A stretch of 19,045 nt of DNA from an uncultured Veillonella sp. GTDB lineage: Bacteria > Bacillota > Negativicutes > Veillonellales > Veillonellaceae. Below, one piece after another: positions 13,858 through 19,045 of this stretch. Position 1 is the stretch's first letter. Every line of letters starts with the position of its first letter. Below the pieces are notes generated by a model. The model was not told the origin of the DNA, ran no database searches, and worked only from the letters and a program-made list of their open reading frames with translations. The translations under genes and the position numbers were made by a program. Where the stretch lies: assembly GCF_915069625.1 (NCBI RefSeq), contig NZ_CAJZFD010000012.1:1-19045 (forward strand), read 5' to 3'.

Positions 13858-13861
13858 CTAA

Positions 13862-14839
13862 TTAATATTCATAAAAAAACTGTTGTAACTTTTTAAGATT
13901 TTTAGTTTTTGTAAGCCCCAGCATCAATAAGATACGAGCTTTTTGTGGACTCAATGTATCACTTACGAGATAGCCTGCTAGTGCATCTTGTGGTACAGCA
14001 GATACCATGCCACACCCTGTACGAGAGGCACGTACAGTTGGGAATGCTGTATTTTGAGTTATTTGACGTACATTTTGAGGAATTGTACCATGACCCAATC
14101 CAGTCAAGATGAGCCCATCAGGATTAGTGGCAACTACACTCATTGGCACCATGTCATCCATACCGCCATAGCAAGTCAAAATGACTACACGAGGCAATTC
14201 CTTTAAGTCATGTACATCAAAGATGGATTCTTTCGTATGACGACGAGTAGAGGCTTTATAATAATGAGCTACACCATCCTGGACGATACCAAGATGACCT
14301 ACTAATGGACTGTCAAAGGTAGCCACATTAGTTGTATTCCGTTTAGATACATCACGCGCCCCATCAACATAGCCATTTAGAACAACAAGTACACCTTTAC
14401 CTACAGATGCAGGAGTTCTTGCCACTTGAATCGCTTGTAATAAATTAATAGGACCATCAGCACTAATTGCCCCAGCAGGTCTCATCGAGCCAGTAATAAC
14501 GATAGGTTTATCTGTATGAACAGTAAGATTAAGAAAATAAGCTGTCTCCTCCATGCTATCTGTTCCATGAGTAATAACAACACCGCCTATATCCTCTTGA
14601 TTTACTAATTCTTGTACTAACTTAGATAAATCCAACCAATGCCGGACAGTAATATCAGAACTTTCAATATTACTAAACTGAGTATATGTATATGGACCAT
14701 ATGGTTCTGTGCCTGGTACGGAATCTAAAATTTCATCGAGGCCTAGTACACCTGCAGTATAGCCCGTCAAATCTGTATCGGATGCGCCTTGTCCAGCAAT
14801 TGTACCACCCGTACCAATCAACGCAATTTTTGTCTCCAT
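13862..14839 (-). CDS. L-asparaginase (type I/II family), no signal peptide
   Basis: 325-residue asparaginase hydrolysing L-asparagine to aspartate and ammonia. Seen: the first active-site block ALIGTGGTIAG (6-16, Thr13), Tyr27 in DLTGYTAG, second block VITHGTDSMEETAYFL with Thr93-Asp94, ITGSMRPAGAISADGP (115-130), and GYVDGARDVSKRNTT with Lys166. The C-terminal domain contains TNPDGLILTGLGHGT. I chose the ATG at 14839, with GGAGG four bases before it; the open frame upstream adds 20 residues that do not form a signal peptide, so the enzyme is probably cytoplasmic. It follows nadE by about 90 bases, perhaps in the same transcript. The symbol (ansA or ansB) is uncertain. Confidence 0.88.
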   Translation of the reverse strand: METKIALIGTGGTIAGQGASDTDLTGYTAGVLGLDEILDSVPGTEPYGPYTYTQFSNIESSDITVRHWLDLSKLVQELVNQEDIGGVVITHGTDSMEETAYFLNLTVHTDKPIVITGSMRPAGAISADGPINLLQAIQVARTPASVGKGVLVVLNGYVDGARDVSKRNTTNVATFDSPLVGHLGIVQDGVAHYYKASTRRHTKESIFDVHDLKELPRVVILTCYGGMDDMVPMSVVATNPDGLILTGLGHGTIPQNVRQITQNTAFPTVRASRTGCGMVSAVPQDALAGYLVSDTLSPQKARILLMLGLTKTKNLKKLQQFFYEY

Positions 14840-14928
14840 ATTACCTCCATCATAAAACATATAAGAAATAGTAAATCTTTTGTTAATCACCATTAGCATG
14901 AATTAGACTAGCTAAAACAAGTCCTCTC

Positions 14929-15696
14929 TCAACATTGTGGGTGAAAGGACGGCATCAATTCTAATTTATGCTTATTAATACGATTTAAATAATCAATACG
15001 TTCTTTCGTTTCAGGATTTTCTATCTCTCCAGTTCTAATATATCGATCTAATACAGCATAGGTAAATCCTAATTTATCCTCATCAGATAGACCGCTGAGT
15101 CCATCACTAGGCGTCTTATCTACAAGATATTTTGGAATATCAAGTAATCGACCTATTTGACGTACCTCTTCTACGACAAGATTGGCAAGAGGACTAAAAT
15201 CCCCAGCACTATCGCCATATTTTGTAGAATACCCTACATAATCTTCAGATCCATTACATGTATTAGCTACGCGTGCCCCATTTGGCAAATTTTGACCTAT
15301 AGCATATAGCGTTGTCATACGAAGACGCGGTGGTGTATTAATTCCTGCATCCTTGGATATATCAGTTCTACCAGTAACAGTTTTATAACCTTCACCTTGA
15401 ATGATAGCGTTTGTCAAAGCTTCATAGGCAGCTCCAATATTCACTATGATATGTGGAATCCCCAAATGTGCCACTACAGCCTTGGCATCATCGATATCAG
15501 ACTGAATTCCATTCGGCATAAGAACACCTACTACGCGTTCTGCCCCAAGGGCTTCTTTACATAAAGCAGCTACAATTGTGGAATCCTTACCACCGGAAAT
15601 GCCCACTACGGCGCTACAACTAGGCCCATTTTGACTAAAATAATCTCGAATCCATTGAACGAGAGCCTTTTTTGTTGATTCTGGATGGTCTAACAT
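14929..15696 (-). CDS. nadE: Ammonia-dependent NAD synthetase
   Basis: 255-residue NadE that amidates nicotinate adenine dinucleotide to NAD, the last step of NAD synthesis, using ATP and ammonia. Seen: the PP-loop SGGKDS at 34-39, GRTDISKDAGINTPPRLRM, NGSEDYVGYSTKYGD, the KTPSDGLSGLSDEDKLGF block and the terminal NRINKHKLELMPSF. There is no N-terminal glutaminase domain, so it depends on free ammonia. The start lies eight bases after the pncB stop, indicating one operon. The SD lies in the end of pncB. Confidence 0.95.
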   Translation of the reverse strand: MLDHPESTKKALVQWIRDYFSQNGPSCSAVVGISGGKDSTIVAALCKEALGAERVVGVLMPNGIQSDIDDAKAVVAHLGIPHIIVNIGAAYEALTNAIIQGEGYKTVTGRTDISKDAGINTPPRLRMTTLYAIGQNLPNGARVANTCNGSEDYVGYSTKYGDSAGDFSPLANLVVEEVRQIGRLLDIPKYLVDKTPSDGLSGLSDEDKLGFTYAVLDRYIRTGEIENPETKERIDYLNRINKHKLELMPSFHPQC

Positions 15697-15704
15697 AAGC
15701 CCTC

Positions 15705-17156
15705 CTATTTCTTCCGGAAAATACGATTTAATAAATCCATTTTCATTTGATAGTATCCTGGACTCATATCAAGGTAATGACGATGTGGATTTTCAAAGCG
15801 CTGTTCTTCTAACCAAATTTCGCGGTCTAATTGGTCTTTGACGTATTGACGAAGCTCTTCTAGTGTCGGTAATGTTACGATAAGCTTGCCATCTTTAATA
15901 ATGAGTTGTTTCATCTCTTTAAAGGTGCAATTTTCAAAGTACAATTCACGCCATGGTTGTTCTGGATCGATATAACGATATGGTTCTGTCGTATCTGGCA
16001 CCTCTTCTAACAATGTTAATAAATCTGCAATGGCACGCCCTTTATCATTGTATACGCGATACACCTTTTTAAAGCCTGGGTTCGTAATCTTTTCAACAGA
16101 TTCAGAAATCTTGATGCGAGGCTCCCACACACCATTCTTTTCAACACCAGCAATCTTGTATACGGCGCCAAATACAGGATCGCTCTTAGAGGTAATCAGT
16201 CTTTCACCTACACCAAAGATATCAATGGGACCACCCTGTCCCAATAAAGAGGTTATTGTATATTCATCAAGACTATTGGAAGCCATAATTTTGCAATCTT
16301 CTAAGCCTGCCTTGTCAAGCATACGACGCGCTTTTTTAGCTAAGTAAGCAAGGTCACCAGAATCAAGGCGGATACCTTTTAAGCGTTTTCCCATAGGTTC
16401 CAATACCTCTTTAGCTACTTTAATAGCATTAGGAACCCCAGAGTTTAATACATCATAGGTATCAACAAGGAATACAGCCCCATCCGGATACACTTCAGCG
16501 TAAGCTTTGAAAGCTTCGTATTCAGAATCATGATACATAACCCAACTATGAGCCATGGTTCCACTCACAGGAATACCAAATTGTTGGCCCGCTAAAACAG
16601 TTGCCGTAGACTGTACCCCACCAATGTAGGCTGCTCTCGCACCATATACAGCGGCATCCACATTATGAGCTCGACGAGCCCCAAAATCGGCTACTACACG
16701 GCCATCCGCAGCACGAACGATGCGATTAGCCTTTGTAGCGATAAGGGACTGATGGTTCATCATAGTTAGCACTGCAGTTTCTACGATTTGTGCGTCTATG
16801 AGAGGGGCTACGATGGTTATAACTGGTTCGTTTGGATAAATAATAGAACCTTCTGGGAATGCATATACATCACCAGTAAAGGAGAAATCTTTAAGATAAT
16901 TTAGAAATTCCTCACTAAAGATCCCTTGATTCCGTAAAAAATCGATATCACTTTCATCAAAATGTAGATTTAAAATGTACTCAACGATTTGTTCAAGACC
17001 ACCAAAAATGGCAAAGCCACCCTTATCTGGATTGCGTCTAAAGAATACATCAAAAGCGACGCGATCCGTATTTTCATGTTGTGTAAAATAGCCGTGTGCC
17101 ATGGTCATCTCATAAAAATCCATAAGCATACTAATATTGCGACTGTCGTGTTGCAT
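15705..17156 (-). CDS. pncB: Nicotinate phosphoribosyltransferase
   Basis: 483-residue NAPRTase making nicotinate mononucleotide from nicotinate and PRPP, the entry step of the Preiss-Handler NAD salvage pathway. Seen: LMDFYEMTMAHGYF near the start, FRRNPDKGGFAIFGGLEQ, DFGARRAHNVDAA (158-170), SGTMAHSW with the autophosphorylated His203, VDTYDVLNSG and GIRLDSGDLAYLAKKA (261-276). The C-terminal part (ENCTFKEMKQ to LLNRIF) is typical of the longer Firmicutes type. A candidate -10 TATAAT lies at 17220-17215 on the minus strand, with a poor -35; the SD before the ATG is modest (AAGG or GGTGA). It is co-transcribed with nadE. Confidence 0.94.
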   Translation of the reverse strand: MQHDSRNISMLMDFYEMTMAHGYFTQHENTDRVAFDVFFRRNPDKGGFAIFGGLEQIVEYILNLHFDESDIDFLRNQGIFSEEFLNYLKDFSFTGDVYAFPEGSIIYPNEPVITIVAPLIDAQIVETAVLTMMNHQSLIATKANRIVRAADGRVVADFGARRAHNVDAAVYGARAAYIGGVQSTATVLAGQQFGIPVSGTMAHSWVMYHDSEYEAFKAYAEVYPDGAVFLVDTYDVLNSGVPNAIKVAKEVLEPMGKRLKGIRLDSGDLAYLAKKARRMLDKAGLEDCKIMASNSLDEYTITSLLGQGGPIDIFGVGERLITSKSDPVFGAVYKIAGVEKNGVWEPRIKISESVEKITNPGFKKVYRVYNDKGRAIADLLTLLEEVPDTTEPYRYIDPEQPWRELYFENCTFKEMKQLIIKDGKLIVTLPTLEELRQYVKDQLDREIWLEEQRFENPHRHYLDMSPGYYQMKMDLLNRIFRKK

Positions 17157-17472
17157 CGGTTCACCAACCTTCTAAAATCTAATGGATTTAATTAATCGTT
17201 AATCGTATATCCTCATTATACATTATTATTCCTATATAGCTAGTACATACATATACTACATTTTTCATTAACTATCCTAATAATCATTCTTGTGATATAA
17301 CTATATATATACTAACTATTTATATATTCCATATATATGTCTGTGAAAGTTATCACTGGAATAAACTCTTTTATTAGTATTACAAATTCAGATACTAATA
17401 AAAACACTAAGTATTCCGTATAATCAATCAACATATATATCTATTATTTACATGAGAATGAAAGGAACCATT
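17157..17472. promoter_or_regulatory. AT-rich divergent region between pncB and pepD with nested inverted repeats
   Basis: No gene found. For pncB: -10 TATAAT at 17220-17215 on the minus strand. For pepD: -10 TATAAT at 17419-17424 on the plus strand with a poor -35. A long inverted repeat lies just before it: TTTTATTAGTAT (17369-17380) and ATACTAATAAAA (17392-17403), enclosed by GGAATA (17358-17363) and TATTCC (17412-17417). A further pair, GTGATA (17292-17297) and TATCAC (17351-17356), surrounds a run of TA repeats. These could be operators or RNA structures; none matches a regulator I can name. Confidence 0.5.
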
Positions 17473-18921
17473 ATGGAATCAATCGTTCAAGCAAAACGCG
17501 TATTAGAAATATTTAAAGAAATGAGCCAAATTCCTCGTGAATCAGGAAACGAAAAAGGCATTAGCGATTATATCGTAAACTTCGCTAAAAACTTGGGGCT
17601 TGAAGTTCATCAAGACGATCAATTTAATGTAGTCATCAAAAAGCCAGCGTCTCCAGGTTATGAAAACCGACCTTCTATCATCTTACAAGGCCATATCGAT
17701 ATGGTTTGCGTACGAGATCATGACTCCAATCATGACTTCTCCAAAGATCCTATTGCAAACATCATCGAAGGTGAATGGATGCACGCAGACCACACTACAC
17801 TAGGTGCGGACAACGGTATGGGTGGTGCGATGATGCTTGCTATCCTCGAAGATGATAGTCAACAACATGGACCTATGCAATTATTGTTCACTACAAATGA
17901 AGAAACTGGCATGGATGGTGCTTTCGCCATTAAAGAAGGCCAAGTAAGTGGCGATTACCTACTCAATCTCGATACAGAGGTAGAACACGACTTCACTGTT
18001 AGCTGTGCTGGCGGTTGCCATGTTCACGTAAACATTCCATTATTGCGCGAAAACAACCAACCTGGTTACAATGCAGGCTTATCTTTTACCGTAACAGGCC
18101 TTAAAGGTGGTCACTCCGGTATTGAAATCTGCGAACAACGTGCTAATGCTAACCAAGTATTAACACGTGTACTCTATGATATTCAACAACAATATCCTGT
18201 ATGCTTAGCATCCTTTGAAGGTGGCGTGAAACATAATGCCATTCCTTCTAAAGCAGTTGCTGTATTATCCGTACGCGTAGAAGATGTAGCGGCTATTAAA
18301 ACATTAATTGCGTACCAAGAAAAGCAATATCTCCATGAATATGGTATCCAAGATCCAGGTCTTAAATTTGTTGTAGAAGATGTCGCTACTCCTGATGTAG
18401 TCTATGCAGATGACACAACAGAAGCTCTTATTACTTACATCTATCTTGCACAAGATGGTGTTCATTCTGTAAGTAAATCTATCCCAAATCTTGTAGAAAC
18501 TTCTAACAACATCGCTATCGTACGCGAAAACGAACATACTATTGAAATACTCATTTCCATCCGTAGCTCCAATAGCAACAGTCTTGAATTCTTGGCTAAG
18601 AAAATGATGTTACTTGCGAAAACACTAGGTGTATCTGCAGAGCGTACTGGTGGTTATCCTGCATGGGAATACGATAAAGGCTCCAAACTTGAAGAACAAG
18701 CTATTTCCTTACATAACGAAATGTTTGATACACCAGCTAATGTAAACGCTATTCATGCAGGTCTTGAATGCGGCTTATTGAAAGGCGTATTACCAAACAC
18801 CCAAATGATCAGCTTTGGCCCTACTATCGTAAGTCCACATACACCAATGGAACGCGTTCATTTACCATCTGTTGAAAACGTGTATGTATACCTGAAAGCA
18901 TTGTTAGCTAAGTTACAATAA
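17473..18921 (+). CDS. pepD: PepD-type aminoacyl-histidine dipeptidase (M20 family)
   Basis: 482-residue zinc dipeptidase of the PepD branch of M20 peptidases, cleaving Xaa-His and other dipeptides in the cytoplasm. Seen: LQGHIDMVC with His74 and Asp76, TLGADNGMGGAM with bridging Asp112, FTTNEETGMDGA with catalytic Glu142 and metal-ligand Glu143, the lid/dimerisation domain beginning at TGLKGGHSGIEI, and HAGLECGLLKG near the C-terminus. I chose the ATG at 17473 because AAAGGA precedes it by six bases; ATGs at 17452 and 17458 lack an SD. No terminator follows clearly. The gene is complete and likely monocistronic. Confidence 0.93.
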   Translation: MESIVQAKRVLEIFKEMSQIPRESGNEKGISDYIVNFAKNLGLEVHQDDQFNVVIKKPASPGYENRPSIILQGHIDMVCVRDHDSNHDFSKDPIANIIEGEWMHADHTTLGADNGMGGAMMLAILEDDSQQHGPMQLLFTTNEETGMDGAFAIKEGQVSGDYLLNLDTEVEHDFTVSCAGGCHVHVNIPLLRENNQPGYNAGLSFTVTGLKGGHSGIEICEQRANANQVLTRVLYDIQQQYPVCLASFEGGVKHNAIPSKAVAVLSVRVEDVAAIKTLIAYQEKQYLHEYGIQDPGLKFVVEDVATPDVVYADDTTEALITYIYLAQDGVHSVSKSIPNLVETSNNIAIVRENEHTIEILISIRSSNSNSLEFLAKKMMLLAKTLGVSAERTGGYPAWEYDKGSKLEEQAISLHNEMFDTPANVNAIHAGLECGLLKGVLPNTQMISFGPTIVSPHTPMERVHLPSVENVYVYLKALLAKLQ

Positions 18922-19002
18922 ACATACAATATTAAATAATGGCTATATACTGTATATGTAATTTGGTATACTAAAAGTAATCTAATTAGAGATTTATATA
19001 AT

Positions 19003-19045
19003 GAATTCTCTCCCCCCCTCCTATGAGGGCTTCAGTCAACTCTTC
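19003..19045 (-). mobile_element. Possible right end of an IS200/IS605 (TnpB) element, cut by the window edge
   Basis: On the minus strand the edge reads TTGACTGAAGCCCTCATAGG, then a run of seven G, GAGAGAATTCAT. A GAAGCC followed by a G/C-rich hairpin (CCCTC-ATAG-GAGGG) and a G-run ending near TTCA resembles the 3' end of tnpB genes and the omega-RNA scaffold of IS605-family elements, as I remember them. If right, tnpB lies beyond 19045 on the minus strand and the sequence below about 19003 is the insertion flank and guide. Only about 40 bases are visible, so the call is tentative; a simple terminator-like hairpin is the alternative. Confidence 0.4.

Noticed and set aside
13808..13861. 17-codon plus-strand ORF MNIKLRFESFSQIFFVF through the cbiZ terminator
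   Set aside because: It is the terminator hairpin and its T-tail read as codons, with no SD.
18922..19002. pepD terminator at the ATATACTGTATAT palindrome
   Set aside because: The stem would have a one-base loop and is followed by GTAATTTGG, not a T-run.
1..19045. CRISPR array, tRNA or rRNA genes
   Set aside because: No regularly spaced repeats and no tRNA or rRNA signature found on reading both strands.

Overview
The window most likely comes from Veillonella or a close relative (Negativicutes, diderm Firmicutes). The DNA is AT-rich with strong Shine-Dalgarno (SD) sites. The gene set combines a Firmicutes-type cdaA-cdaR pair, a molybdenum hydroxylase operon with selenium-type accessory genes, cobinamide salvage and NAD salvage. 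The genus call is inference from gene content; no rRNA or tRNA is present.

Layout. (1) 1-1836: cdaR and cdaA (c-di-AMP synthesis and its regulator), minus strand, closed by a symmetric terminator. (2) 1950-8835: one minus-strand operon for a three-subunit xanthine dehydrogenase-type molybdenum hydroxylase (FAD, 2Fe-2S and Mo subunits) followed by five maturation genes: yqeC, mocA-like, yqeB and two separate XdhC-type genes. (3) 8990-9865: a short epoxyqueuosine-reductase-like gene on the plus strand. (4) 9866-10300: no long gene, but a compact cassette that looks like a type I toxin-antitoxin locus. It holds a 33-residue membrane peptide with a very strong SD, a 12-codon upstream ORF, 10-base complementarity between the mRNA leader and 3' region, and a consensus promoter firing antisense from the 3' side. 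(5) 10335-12763: mscS, dacF-like and yfbR, minus strand. (6) 12928-13704: cbiZ, plus strand, with a perfect inverted repeat over its likely promoter. (7) 13862-17156: pncB, nadE and an L-asparaginase gene, minus strand. (8) 17473-18921: pepD-like dipeptidase, plus strand, behind an AT-rich region rich in inverted repeats. (9) 19003-19045: a hairpin resembling the right end of an IS200/IS605 (TnpB) element that would lie beyond the window.

How the genes work together: the accessory proteins of region 2 should make and insert the (probably cytosine-dinucleotide, possibly selenium-bearing) molybdenum cofactor of the hydroxylase encoded upstream. PncB makes NaMN and NadE amidates the downstream dinucleotide with ammonia, which the adjacent asparaginase can release. 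All major coding genes look intact. The most novel-looking item is the hidden toxin/antisense-RNA cassette at 9915-10260.
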